From assembly GCA_002224055.1 (NCBI GenBank), contig AZLU01000184.1, positions 1-64,000 of the forward strand: DNA of 64,000 bases. Direction: 5' to 3'. The notes under the pieces are model-generated. The model had not been told where the DNA came from, made no database searches, and saw nothing but the letters and a program-made list of their open reading frames with translations. Both the position numbers and the translations under genes were made by a program. Shown piece by piece: positions 27,101 through 38,102 of this stretch; the first letter of the stretch is position 1; the number at the start of each line of letters is the position of its first letter. The DNA comes from Pezizomycotina sp. ARF18. Its lineage: Eukaryota > Ascomycota.

Positions 27101-30100
27101 ATGTTCTCTGGCTATCTGAACGACGATGTCAAGACTGCCGAGGTGCACATCGATCATCCGTCCGCTGGAAGGCTTTATCGCAGTGGGGACTTCGGCTTCC
27201 AAGACTCTGATGGAAACATAATATTCCTCGGGCGTCGCGATCACCAGGTCAAGATTCGGGACAAAGGACGGAACTCGGCGGAATCTCTTCCATCATCGAA
27301 GAATCGCCTAACGTCACCAGCGCTACCGTCATGCTCGCCTCCCAGCAGTTAATCGCCTTCGTTGTGTTCGACCGAAGGTCCGAGGATGGACGCCTGGAAC
27401 GGGTAAAAGAATGGTCCAGATCCAAGCTACCGGCCCGGACAGTCCCATCCGTATGGCTGGAGGTCGATCGAATCCCCATCACCGCGAGCGGTAAAGTCAA
27501 CCAGAGAGAATTACTTGCCATCTACAAAGATAAAAGCCGTCACAGTAAACAGCAAGAAACAGCCAAGTTGGAGGTTGCTAAACAAGCTTCCGCCAGCGAA
27601 ACTTGCCCAGCCAACGACATTGAGAGGATGCTCATCACCATTTCCGCTCAATTCTTCCAAACGACGGGCAGAGCATCGAAATCGAAACGAACCTGTTTGA
27701 GCGGGTCTTGATTCCTTTAGTGGGATGGCTGCCGTGGCCAAGCTTCGCAAGGAGGTGGAGGTTGACTTGTCTCTCAATGACATCCTAGACTGCCAATGCT
27801 TAAGCGAACTAGCCGTGGCAATTAAGCAACTGAAGGGCATACCCAACCGCGATGAAAAGAACCAAGCGATCGCGCCGCCTGTTTCGGCTACCGCAGCTAC
27901 CTCGACGTCCTATCCGCCAGCTCAATCCAAAAACGTTTCTACTTCGCGCAGCGAGTCTTGAACGACGCAACCTATAACATCCCACTTCTGATAGAAGTGA
28001 AAGCCGGTGCGTCCACCATTGTCAAAGCGATCAATGACATCTGCCAGCAAAATTCCATCTTCCGCACCGTTTCGAACTCCGTGGGGATGAAGTTTTCCAG
28101 ATCGTCCACCCCGACATAACAGGCGCTAGTTATGCAGAGATCGTCGAAGTCGCTTCTGAATCCGATGTCCGGTCCGCATGTGATGCAGATTCAAAGGCGT
28201 CGTTCGATTTGGAGCGTCTACCTTTGATCCGCGCCAAAATATTCCCTTCTTCGGTAGATGCATCCTGTACATAAACATGCATCACATCATCACCGACGAG
28301 GCATCGAACGGTCTCTTCATCCGCGACGTCATTCACCGAGCGACCGCCGCAGGCCCCACGCCTCTATATGCCAACTTCTCGCAATATCTCGATTACTCCA
28401 CAGAAGAACAGAACCAGAACCTGGAGAGCAGCCTTGACTACTGGAAATCTTCTCTGGTCGCAGTCTCACCGCTAGCAATCATCGGTCAAGGCAAAGGCAA
28501 GCGTACTTTGGGTGCGTTTGAGCACAGCTTTTCTACCGCAGGCCGACCCAAGTGGGCAGCCAGAAAAGGCGCGACACCGTTCTCTTACCACTTTGGACTC
28601 TTCCAGGCAGTCCTCCAGCGGCTTTGGAACTTCAACGATTCGGCTATATTGATACCGGCTTCTCAGAGACCGCACGGCGAGAACGTATATGGCTGCTTCA
28701 TCAACACGGTTCCAGTCGTCGCGGGCTCGATCGATAACGCCACATCGTTGGCTGAAATCGTCCGCGCCAGCAGGAAGAACGTGTTTGATGCTCTCGGTAA
28801 CGCCTCGGTCCCGTTCGAGAGGATCGCACGCGAGGCCGGATTCGGAGCCGATGACTTTCAAGTGATGTTCGTCTACCATGAAGACCATCAGCAATCAACA
28901 GCGCAAGAGCAATGGAAGCCTCTGAACCACCTCCTTTCCGGAAACGGGAACGTCGCGGCCAAATTTCCCCTCACCGTTTCTCTTACTGTCTCGAACAACG
29001 CCGCGAAGGTCGCAGTGGAATTCGACAGCAGCATCGTTAGCGGATTGGACGTGGAAATACTCTGTGTTCACTACGAAAGGCTCCTAAACTTGGCGGTTGA
29101 AAATCAAAATGCCACTGCTCCGCTCGGTCAACTGAACATCCTCACCGCAGAAGAACAGTCAACAGTTGAGGTTCTCCGTAAATCGCAGGCTATCCAAGCC
29201 GACAATGAACCTCTTGTTCACGAACTCATCCAACAACGTGCCGAAAAGATGCCAGATAGCACTGCCTGTATCTTTGAAAACACCGAAAAGTGCACTTACG
29301 AGGAACTTTGGTCGCGCGTCGAGGCAATCAAGGCAATCCTACCGGAAAGACGGAGCAACGATACCGTCGGGATTTACCTAGATGCGGGTATTGAAAGAAT
29401 CGCCGCCATACTTGGCACGGTCTCCGCCGGTTTCGCGTACGTACCTTTGGATGTTAACAACCCGGCCAGCAGAAACGCTTTTATCATCCAGGACTGCTGC
29501 CCCAAAGCAATCATCGCAAGGCGTAGCAAAGCGATCGAGAAGCTCCTGGCCGAAATTTCCGCACCGGTTGACGTTCTCTACCTAGGCGAGCTCGGTAAAT
29601 CCGAATCGAGCCGTGAGGAGCTACAGCCAGTCGATATCCAGCAGTCTGACCTCGCATACATCCTATACACAAGCGGTTCGACCGGTACCCCAAAGGCGTA
29701 GAGGTCACCCACGACGCTCTGAGCAACTCCATTCGGGAACATCGTAGAATCTACGGCCTCGAAGCCAGTAGTCGTCTCCTTCAATTCGCGCCGTGGACCT
29801 TCGACGTCTCCGTCGCCGATATCTTCGGAACCCTCTCCGCAGGCGGCACGCTGTGCCTCGGAAGAAGAATTACCTCCTCACGAACCTCGCGGAAGCCATT
29901 AGAACCATGTCCGTAACGCATATCGCGACCACGCCGACGGTTATCAGCCTGTTGACCCGGAAACCGCCCCATCCCTCGAATGCTTGCTATCGGCGGTGAG
30001 CCTATGACGAAGCAGGTCCGCGATACATGGACTAATTCTAAGGCGACCCTACGGAACGTGTATGGCCCCACTGAGGCAACTGTCAATATCGTCAGCAAAG

Positions 30101-33100
30101 TAATGACCGCAACAACTCCAATTGCAGAAATCGGCAGGCCGCTGATGAACGTCGTCGCCTATATCCTCAACGAACAGCTCTCGGAGATGCCGTTCGGTTG
30201 TGTCGGGCAACTCGCAATTTCCGGCCCGCAGCTGGCGCGTGGATACCGCAACAGGCTAAAAGAGAACGAGCAGGCTTTCATTCAGCACGAGGAATTCGGA
30301 AGGCTGTACCTCACTGGCGATCTTGCGAAAATGGACAGGGACGGCAGTATCACCTGCTTCGGAAGGATCGATACCCAAGTCAAGCTCCGCGGACAACGTA
30401 TTGAACTGGGAGAGATTGAAGAGACCCTAGTAGCCGCTGGAGCCAAGAGGGCCGTCGCCCTCCTCGTCAAAGATGATCAAACGCAGAGCCTTGCCGTTGC
30501 GTTCACCGAGGGCGAAGCTGCTGCTCTGAAGAGCGCCGCAAAGAAGAACCTCCCATCCTACTTCTTCCCCAAATATTGGATCCCAATGAACATCCCGCTG
30601 AACAATAACGGCAAAGTCGACAGGAAGGAAGTTGCTAAACAAGTTTCCTCGCTCGATCTATCCAATTTCCTCAACGAGGACGATTCAGCAGCTTTAAGCA
30701 CTAGCTCCTTCGTCCCGCTATCCGGTGAGAAAGAAACGCTCATCGGCGGCCTAGTTAAGACGCTCCTGAACGTCCGCGGCGAGATTTTCGCCAATAATAA
30801 CTTCTTCTCGCTATCGGGAGACTCCATTTCCGCCGTGAGGCTAGTTACCATGGCTAGGTCCCAGGGGCTCAACTTCACCGTCGTCGACATCTACAACAAC
30901 CCTACCATTTCCCAATTAGCATCAGTCGCTACATTCACCAGCGAGTCCGTTCGAACTTTACCCACCGAGATCGTTTCAAAGTCCCACGGCTTTATCGAGC
31001 CAACGCCTATCATGGAATGGTTCCAGCGGAGCAACAAGAGGAACCCCCACTGGTACAACCAGTCGCAGCTCCTTAAGTTCTCCTCCCTAGAAATGCTCAA
31101 TAAAATGCCCGCCGCTTGGAAGCCGTAGTCGCAGCCCATCCATCGCTGAGGATAAGGTCGGATGGATCCAGAGTCTGGGTTCCGGAACACTCCGTAAACG
31201 ACTTCAAGACTTTCGAACGAAAGGTCTCGCAGGCAGCCCCAGCGCAGCAGTACAATCTTGCCTCAACCTCAAGCAAGGACCCATATCGTGTCTAGATCTC
31301 ATGCAGGCATCAGATGGCCACTACTACTCCTTCATTGTCGTGCACCATCTGGCGATTGATATCGTTTCCTGGAGGATTATTTCGACGATCTCCGCCAGTT
31401 CTTGATGACGGGTGAGGAATTGGAACCGGAATACGGATCGTTCCGAGACTGGTCCGAGCGGGTTCAAATGAGGCAATCTCTCATGACCATCGAACCTCCT
31501 ACAGAAGACGCATCGCTCGGTAAACAAGAGTCAAATACAGTCAGCTCCAGAGAAGTCATTGATATCACACTTGGTTCCGAAGAAACGTCTTACCTTCTTT
31601 CCAAAGCCAACACTACATACAAGACTGAACCTGTAGATCTCATACTCAGCGGTCTCGTCATCGCTTACTCCGAATGGAATAAAGCAAAGGACAACGAAGT
31701 CGAGATCTGCTTCGAATCCCACGGCCGCGACTTCCACGACGAGACCGTCGATGTATCGAGAACTGTCGGCTGGTTCACTCACTTCATGAACATGAAGTTC
31801 GCGAACGCTTCCTCCACGCCAGTCGCGGATGTCATCTGCCACGTCAAAGACGTCAGAAATAGTCACAAGGAAAAGCACGACGTCGCTAGACCCTACCTGC
31901 TTGCGCTCCCATCGTCTTCAATTACTCCGGTGCATCGTCGGGCCAAGAGCAAAACGACGGAATATTCGAAGTCATCCATATGACAGAAGAACCTGGGGAC
32001 GAAGATCCAAACAATCTCTGCTCTTTCCGTCTTCGACGTTGGCGTTGGCGTTTCAGCAGACGGCTCAATGAGCTTCAGTATACTTTTCAGCTCTGCCATG
32101 TACGAAGCCGCGGAAATATCCAGCCTGTTGCAGATGTGGAAGGACGCCATGATGAAGGTTCTCAAGGCTACGGACACTACCGCCGTATCTCTCACGCCTA
32201 GCGACGTTCCTCATATCAAAGCGAACAGCACCCAATTATCTCAACTCCTCGCTTCCATTGAATCTTACGGAATCCCGACGGAGGCGATCGAAGACATCGT
32301 ACCAGCAACCGACATGCAATCCTTCATGTTTCTCAAGAGCCAAGAGACCGGCTCCTACCTCGAATCCTTCACCTACGAAATCGAAGGACAAATCGACACC
32401 GCTAAATTCGCAAAGGCCTGGGAAACCGTCCTGCAGAGACATAGCGTCCTCCGTACCGTATTCGTTCCGTGCGAACACAGCAGCGAATTTGAACTCCTCC
32501 AGGTCGTTCTGAAGCCGGAGAACTACAAGGCTAAATTCTCATTCGCGCCTCCACCAGCGAAAGAAGACGACGTTATATTCGGTAAATCTCTCTGCAGCTT
32601 TTACCTGCACGATGGGAACCGCTTCACTTGGAGGCACCACCACGCGCTCACAGACGGTTGGTCCACCGGTATCATCATGAGCGATCTTAAGGCCGCTTAC
32701 CTGGACAATCTATCCCCGCCAGTCCTCAATTCAAAGACGTCTCAGTCCGTCTGCTCCAATCCAACGAAACCGCCGCTAGTTCTGGAAAGCCGAACTCGAG
32801 GAGTCGAAGTAACACAGTTAACCGACTACTCCCATAAGAAATCCGACAAGCCAACCCTCAAGATTCAGAAATGTCGCGCGCTATCGACTGCTCGGTTGCA
32901 GATCTCGGCGCCTTCGCCTCCAAGCACGGAACAACATCTCGGTCCTCTTGCGAGCAGCATGGGGCCTAACCCTCTCAGCCTACACCGGCGACTCCGATGT
33001 CGTATTCGGAGTAACCTGCTCCGGCAGAAACATCCAGGGCATCGAAGACGTTGAAAGTGTCGTAGGCCCATGCATCAACACCGTCCCATTCCTGGTCCGG

Positions 33101-36062
33101 GAGCAAAAGATACCATTACCTTGAAGGAGTACTTACAGAAAGTCAAGCAAACGACCATTTCCGTCCTGGCGCACGAATCGTACTCGCTAAGGAAGATTTA
33201 TGGTCATATTGGTGTAAGAAAGAGTTGTTCAATACAGTGTTGCTGTACCAGAACTACCCGAAGGAGAAATCGTCCGAAGATTGTCCGTTTAGTCTGCAGA
33301 TGGTTGACGCTCAGGAATCGACCGATATTCCACTGAATGTTATGATTGGCCATACGGAAGATGGCAAACTGCATATCAACGCGATGCTGCACGGTGAGAC
33401 TTCTCTACAGAGTTTCTGGAGAACCTGTTGGACAGCTTCGGGTTAGCGCTTAACGCGCTTTCCAGAGCTGGATCGGAGAATACTACCTAGACAAATTAAA
33501 TATTCTCTCGGATACACATCTCTCAAAAATCAACCGTCTTATCAGCGGACCAAGCCTGGAAAGGCCCACACCGACAACTTACCAACTCCTCCTCGAACAG
33601 GTGGAAGCCACACCTGACAACGTCGCTCTCGAGTTCTACGGTGCAAAAAGCGTCCAGGAACTCACATACCGCGAGCTCTTGCAACGCGTAGACATCGCAG
33701 CCGCAAACATGGTCCTCCTGGGCGTCCAATTCAAGGCAATAATCGCAATCTACCTGGAAAAGAGCTTCGAAATGGTAATCAGCGTTCTCGCCCTCCACAG
33801 ACTCGGCGCCGCATACCTACCAATCGAAACAGGAACTCCAAAGGAGCGCATCGACGTCCTACTCCGCGAATCTTCCGCAAGGCGTCATTACCTCCAAGGA
33901 AGACGCTAGCCTCTTCGCCGGTACTCCTATCATTGATGTTGACAATCTCTCCTCGCCTGCTTCAACCTCATCCTCCCACCGCACATCACAACAACAGAAG
34001 ACCTCGCCGCCGTCCTCTTCACCAGCGGCACCACCGGCGTGCCCAAGGGTGTCTGCATGCCCCACCGCCAGTACGCTGGCTACGGCGTCACAATGGTCGA
34101 AGCGTACGCCTACAACTCAACTAGCCGCATATTCAACTTCGCCCGCCCCGTTTTCGACGTGTGGATATCCGACGTCTTCGGCGCGCTCGTGTGCGGTGCA
34201 ACCGTATGCATGGCTGCTCAACAAGACATTATCAGCGACTTGACCGGCCTCCTGAACCGCTCCAGGGCGACAGATGTTAACCTTACTACATCCGTCGCGT
34301 CTACGCTTGATCCAGAGGAATTGCCGTATTTGAAGGATAGTGCTTACGGGAGAAGCGGCGACGAGACAGATGTACGAGATTTGGGCGCCGAAGGTAGGCG
34401 TCGTGAACTCGTACGGACCCACGGAAGCCGTGGTTATAACGTGGACGGGCGTAGATCTGTCTTTCGACCCGCGTTGCCTCGGTGGTGTTGTAGGGGTATG
34501 GATATAATGATACTCGACGATAAGTTAAGGAAAGTACCCTTCGGCGCTAGCGGGACGATATATACATCCGGAGCGCAGCTTTCGCTGGGATACCTCAAAC
34601 GGCCCGACCTGACAAAGAAGTCTTTGTCAATAACCGTTACAGGAAAGGTCAGCTCATGTACAATACCGGCGATCAGGCCGCATACGACTCCAAAGGCAGG
34701 ATAATATACCTAGGCCGTAAAGACCACCAAGTCAAGCTTCACGGTCAGCGCATCGAGCTCGCCGAGATCGAGAACGCTGTCGGCGGCACGGTGATGCTGA
34801 TGCAGTCGCCGACGGGACCGGCACTCGTCGCATTCGTCGCTTCCGAAGCGAAGCAAGGAGAACCTGAAATCGATACTGACGTAGATGAAGACGCGATCTT
34901 GGAAAGGGCGAAGAAGCTGCCGAAGTACATGGTTCCGTCGACAATCGTCGGATTAACGTTTATGCCGCTCACGAACAACGGCAAAGTTAACCGTGCGGCG
35001 CTCAAGGCGGCGTACGATAAGCTGATCGCGTCGCAGAGTGGACATGCGAAGAAAGTCGTGGAGCCGAAGACGGATACGGAACGCGTACTTCTCAAGATCT
35101 TATCATCCATGGTTTCCCGCAGTGAAATATCAACGGACGCAGACCTCTTCACTATGCTCGACTCTCTATCCTCCATGCGCTTCGCCAGCCAAATCCGTAA
35201 AACTCTCAACATCTCCGTGAAATCCAATGGGTCATCGAAAACCCGTCTATCATCAAATTAGCCCGCCGAATCGATCAAGGGGAGCAAACAACAAACGAAT
35301 CCTTACCATCTTCCTCTACCCCTCCAACGGTTTTGCCGCCAATGCACTCATGTCTCTCTCCGAACCGCGGAAGAAAGCCTTCTTCATCCACCCGTGCTCC
35401 GGCCTCTCCTTCGAATTCCGCCGTGTGGCGAAGCTGCTCACCGAGCTCGAAGTCATCGGCATCAACGACCCGCACTTCGGTGAACCAGACGCGTACACCA
35501 GCATCCACGACATGGCGGCGCTGTACTGCTCCATCATCACAGAAATCCAAAGTAGCGGTCCGTACAGCATCCTGGGCTACTCCTTTGGTGCACACGTCGC
35601 TGTCGAAGTAGCGCGCCTCCTCCGTTCACGCAGTGAAGACGTGAATCTCGTCCTCGTCGACTCTTCCGCTCGGGTAGTTCCAATGTCGTACCTAAAACCG
35701 GAAAGCATTAAAGCCGTCATCAACAGGTTCGGGCTTGGACACGCTGAAGCACCGTCGGAGGAGGAAACAGATCTGCGCATGAAGATTGGACGTGAGGTCG
35801 AGAGGAACTTGAGGATGATGACGGAGTACTCGCACACAGGTAACGCCAGGAGCTACGATGGTCCGTTACCTTCCTGCGGGCATTTGACGATGAGGAGTCG
35901 GAGAAGAAGGAGAAGGTGGGCGGCGAGGATGTTACGAACGGGTACGGAAAGCTGATGAAGAAGCTGAAAACGTTGGCAATATACGGTGACCACTACGATG
36001 TGTTCACAGATCCGAAGGTAATGGAGCATAATGTGGCAGTATTGAAGAACGCTTTGATGTGA
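16105..36062 (+). CDS. Six-module non-ribosomal peptide synthetase (A-T-[C-A-T]x4-E-C-A-T-TE)
   Basis: A cytosolic assembly-line enzyme of roughly 6650 residues that would join six amino or hydroxy acids. Domain order by motif: A1-T1, C2-A2-T2, C3-A3-T3, C4-A4-T4, C5-A5-T5-E, C6-A6-T6-TE; individual modules are described below. All six A domains keep the A10 lysine (for example NLSGKID, NVNGKTD, NNNGKVD), all six T domains keep a serine at the phosphopantetheine site, all five C domains keep HHxxxD, and the TE keeps GYSFGA and a late His. There is no obvious intron: each break I inspected is a small frame change inside a conserved motif. The frame changes some 40-50 times, but one clean stretch runs 842 codons (19007-21535). 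ATG at 16105 starts a plausible N-terminus just upstream of the first A domain. The product should be a hexapeptide with a D residue at position 5. No PKS domain, methyltransferase insertion or terminal C domain is seen. Confidence 0.92.
18181..21620 (+). other. NRPS module 2 (C2-A2-T2)
   Basis: C domain with [10 protein letters not shown] (about 18285), RHEVLRSTY (about 18415), catalytic HHIAIDEW (18647-18670; Glu where Gly is usual) and [12 protein letters not shown] (about 19145-19180). A domain 19700-21300 in a single open frame: [14 protein letters not shown] (about 20178-20220), FDISVLEV (about 20310-20335), NVYGPSE (about 20585), YCTGDLAF (about 20868-20892), [15 protein letters not shown] (about 20937-20981), [11 protein letters not shown] (about 21255-21290). 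Extracted specificity residues: DILSCGVLEK. The core loop has PKLIP in place of the usual PKGV. The T domain spans about 21390-21610, with GGDSISA read in the adjacent frame at about 21479-21500. Confidence 0.88.
21621..24760 (+). other. NRPS module 3 (C3-A3-T3)
   Basis: C domain with [10 protein letters not shown] (about 21760), HPSLRTTF (about 21890), catalytic HHASIDGW (22140-22163) and [12 protein letters not shown] (about 22555-22590). A domain 23085-24480: [15 protein letters not shown] (about 23290), [15 protein letters not shown] (about 23510-23550), FDASVVDI (about 23637), LTPSVASLL (about 23770), [18 protein letters not shown] (about 23895-23925), YATGDLGRY (about 24150), [15 protein letters not shown] (about 24221-24265), NKINRRQV (about 24450). 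Extracted specificity residues: DAVHVGGVQK. T domain: [20 protein letters not shown] (24601-24660), attachment Ser in LNSIG. Confidence 0.87.
24761..27860 (+). other. NRPS module 4 (C4-A4-T4)
   Basis: C domain with [12 protein letters not shown] (about 24829), VDIFRSTF (about 24961), catalytic HHILVDEW (25200-25223; Glu in place of Gly) and LGNFTNTAV (about 25608). A domain 26060-27510: [17 protein letters not shown] (26170-26218), [12 protein letters not shown] (about 26300), [17 protein letters not shown] (about 26524-26575), YDVVAEDV (about 26668), [18 protein letters not shown] (about 26917), YRSGDFGF (about 27178), HQVKIRD (about 27243), [11 protein letters not shown] (about 27480-27512). 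Extracted specificity residues: DVEDSGVVSK; the motif begins YD rather than FD and Asp sits at the fourth position. T domain: [20 protein letters not shown] (27690-27755), attachment Ser in LDSFS. Confidence 0.86.
27861..32150 (+). other. NRPS module 5 (C5-A5-T5-E)
   Basis: C domain with catalytic HHIITDEA (28280-28303; both usual Gly and Trp replaced) and [11 protein letters not shown] (about 28688). A domain 29210-30640: [17 protein letters not shown] (about 29292), [24 protein letters not shown] (about 29658-29697), [10 protein letters not shown] (about 29802), LAIGGEPM (about 29982), [10 protein letters not shown] (about 30056), YLTGDLAKM (about 30308), [15 protein letters not shown] (30376-30420), [11 protein letters not shown] (about 30604). 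Extracted residues: DVAAAGVVNK. T5: [16 protein letters not shown] (30797-30844). An epimerization domain follows, with [10 protein letters not shown] (about 31008), [12 protein letters not shown] (31336-31371), RTVGWFT (about 31760) and FNYSG text (about 31923). It should epimerise residue 5 to the D form. Confidence 0.88.
32151..36062 (+). other. NRPS module 6 and release (C6-A6-T6-TE)
   Basis: C domain with [13 protein letters not shown] (about 32296-32335), RHSVLRTVF (about 32440), catalytic HHALTDGW (32638-32661) and [11 protein letters not shown] (about 33065). A domain 33530-35010: [11 protein letters not shown] (about 33660), [20 protein letters not shown] (about 34005-34065), [10 protein letters not shown] (about 34154), SYGPTEAVV (about 34407), YNTGDQAAY (about 34660), [16 protein letters not shown] (34728-34774), [11 protein letters not shown] (about 34971). 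Extracted residues: DVSNLGSVIK. T6: [20 protein letters not shown] (35136-35196). The thioesterase starts [20 protein letters not shown] (about 35374), has nucleophile elbow GYSFGAHVA (35576-35602), LVDSSAR and catalytic-His text YGDHYDVF (about 35980-36003). Stop at 36062. Confidence 0.88.
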
Positions 36063-36325
36063 AGAGTATAGTTGTTTGGTTAGAGATGACCCAAATTTTT
36101 TTTTGGTGGTTTGTTCATGTATTTATTTCCTTGATTGCTACTTAGTATTTTTTTTTTTTTTTTTAATTTTCCCCCAATGCTTCCTGTCGTTTTCTTAGTT
36201 TACTTCTACTGTCTTTTGCATAAATTCTCCATGACGTTAGATAGCGTTTTAGTTCTGTAAATATTCCCTTAATTCATGATATAGACACTCAAGTGGTTTA
36301 TTCTGCGAATCAAACTGATACCAAG
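36063..36325. other. NRPS 3' flank
   Basis: AT-rich sequence with T runs at 36098-36105 and 36149-36165. Probably 3' untranslated region and terminator of the NRPS. Confidence 0.35.
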
Positions 36326-36823
36326 TTAATTCGCCAATGTTGAAGGGGGAACCGCCAATCCATGAAAAACACCGGGAAAGGACGCGGTCACATGATCTAG
36401 TCCGGTCACGTGGTCGGCAATCGGGCCGGAGTTATGTTTCGCTCGGATCCGGGTATTTGTGCTCTTCGTAGTCCCCCAGTTTGTCCAGGAGAGATTGACG
36501 TCGGAAGAGGATGTCGAAAGTTCACCCTTCTTTGCCTTGAGGGAAAACATCCTAATATCGCAGTACGCCTACAAAATCCAAAGTTAGACGTGAAACGCCT
36601 TAACACTGTTAGCGAATTATGATATAAAAGGTGATTGTACTTGCCCTCGACTATGGCAACGAAGCCCGCAAGCGTATCGTTCTCATTACTGTCCATCCCG
36701 TGGACTGCGCCGTAGCTCCTTCCTTGATGTTGATCCACATGTCGCCGTGATCTCTGTACCCTCGCTTGTACCAGCCGCAACTCTGGCGTTCCTCTGGCTT
36801 CCGTCATCGCGAACTGGCGGCAT
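36326..36823 (-). CDS. Small hypothetical protein, one intron
   Basis: A candidate short gene convergent with the NRPS. A good fungal intron lies at 36640-36569 on the minus strand (72 bp: GTACAATC donor, TTCGCTAACAG branch region, TTTTGTAG acceptor). The second exon reads AYCDIRMFSLKAKKGELS... and ends with VFHGLAVPPSTLAN before a stop at 36326. The first exon contains NENDTLAGFVAIVEG in one frame and GYRDHGDMWINIKEG in another, so the frame seems to change once or more. ATGs at 36823 and 36807 are both possible. I do not recognise the family; no signal peptide or membrane segment is evident. Confidence 0.4.
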
Positions 36824-37700
36824 AGTCACAAGTCGGTTTATTGAATATCCCTTTTTGACGAGAGAATTGTTTGGAAAATAGACCTGGTTCTGGCTTTTAT
36901 GATTGAGAAAAAAAAAAGAAAAAAAGAAAAAAAAAGTAAAGGAACGAAACCAAATGTGCCCACACTGGAGTGAGAAGCCCGAGCAAACGCTAAGCAGTAA
37001 AGAATGTTGTATACTTGGGAATTTTCAAGGAACTTCGTATCTGGGGTAATATAACGCTCTGCGGAATTCTCACGATCGAGATTCCTGTCAAGATTATTGA
37101 GAGCACGATGCAGAATGTCAATGATAAGAAGAGGGGCAATCGACAAAGGAAGGAAGGAGCTATAGCGTTGATCTGAAGTTTCTGAACACACCGTGGGGGC
37201 CGCCAGCCCTTAATTTCAGGGCTTAGGTGCAAGCTTCCCCGGATCACTCCCGGTGCCGCGCAAAAGTTCTATTGGTTTGCGAGGAAAGATTCGCGAGTCT
37301 CACGGCGCTAATCATGAAGAAATAATTAACGAATAGAACGCGAGCAATACTAAAATTCCCGTAACAGTCGCGTCTTGACGCGTGCGGCGTGAATCCAGCT
37401 TTAAGTAGAGTGCATACATGTAAGATATAGCGGTACATAGAGGAGCCTTCAGTTGTGATACGTCTTAACGAACGGGCTTCGATGTTGACTCTCTATTTAT
37501 TATGCCAGATTAAATCGATTGAGTCTGGAGCTCAACCGGCTCACAAATAAACGGCTTATTTTGTGCCATGGAACCATATACTACATGTTTTGAGATATGA
37601 AGTTGTTTCATCTCTTTGTTTAGGATTCATAATCGTCACGTACTCACGTCTCAACCCAAGTTAAGCGGGAGGGATCGCTTGATGCCGGGATGGAGCGATC
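36824..37700. other. Intergenic, A-rich tract
   Basis: A-rich tract at 36905-36937. Short minus-strand open stretches (36838-37247, 37244-37438) lack motifs. The right end (from about 37590) starts the duplicated segment described in the findings. Confidence 0.35.
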
Positions 37701-37949
37701 TCAACTATACAGGGCTTGAAACCGGATGATACTCGTTCTTTTCAATAATGCCTTGAAGCGAAACCACAGCACGTCTTCTACTCTGATCCTTGGTCGTCTT
37801 TCTTCTGCCTTCGCAACGGCACTGCATAGATGCTCATAGTATTTCGTCTCATCATTCCGCTTTAATCTTAACCGCTCCAGTCTAGTTTCGAAAGACAATG
37901 TCTTTGTTGGCCACCTCCAAGTTGCGTTACTGCGCAATTCAACGTACAT
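37701..37949 (-). CDS. Small charged protein, left copy of duplicated divergent pair
   Basis: An 82-residue open stretch, rich in Arg/Lys/Glu, reading ETRLERLRLKRNDETKYYEH then CSAVAKAEERRPRIRVEDV. It has no signal peptide or membrane helix. It resembles the product at 41446-42057 in the stretch around KYYEH...AVAK...EDV compared with RFYKYALYAVAEKY...EDMWDEEV. It lies divergently 295 bp from the coiled-coil gene at 38244. At 39756-40031 a similar-sized ORF holds the same place next to the second coiled-coil gene, with only weak protein similarity. Function unknown; it could be an exon of a longer gene. Confidence 0.4.
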   Translation of the reverse strand: MYVELRSNATWRWPTKTLSFETRLERLRLKRNDETKYYEHLCSAVAKAEERRPRIRVEDVLWFRFKALLKRTSIIRFQALYS

Positions 37950-38096
37950 TATCTCTCGACAAAGGCTTTGAGGGGCACTGATAGAGCTATCAAACCGCAG
38001 TATAAGTCTTGTATAGCGTGCTACAAGCTTCTGCGATCTGGTATATATCTAGACAAATAAGTCACTGATCAAGCTTATGCCATTTTTTATACTCCA

Positions 38097-38102
38097 TATA
38101 AA
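38097..38102 (+). promoter_or_regulatory. TATA box of coiled-coil gene 1
   Basis: TATAAA 147 bp upstream of the ATG at 38244. An equivalent TATATATAT lies 151 bp upstream of the paralogue's ATG at 40213, so the position is conserved between the two copies. Confidence 0.4.

Noticed and set aside
36326-36823. Lectin- or aegerolysin-like fold for the small gene after the NRPS
   Set aside because: Isolated short words only (VNLSW, SEGTEI), in the wrong order for the family.
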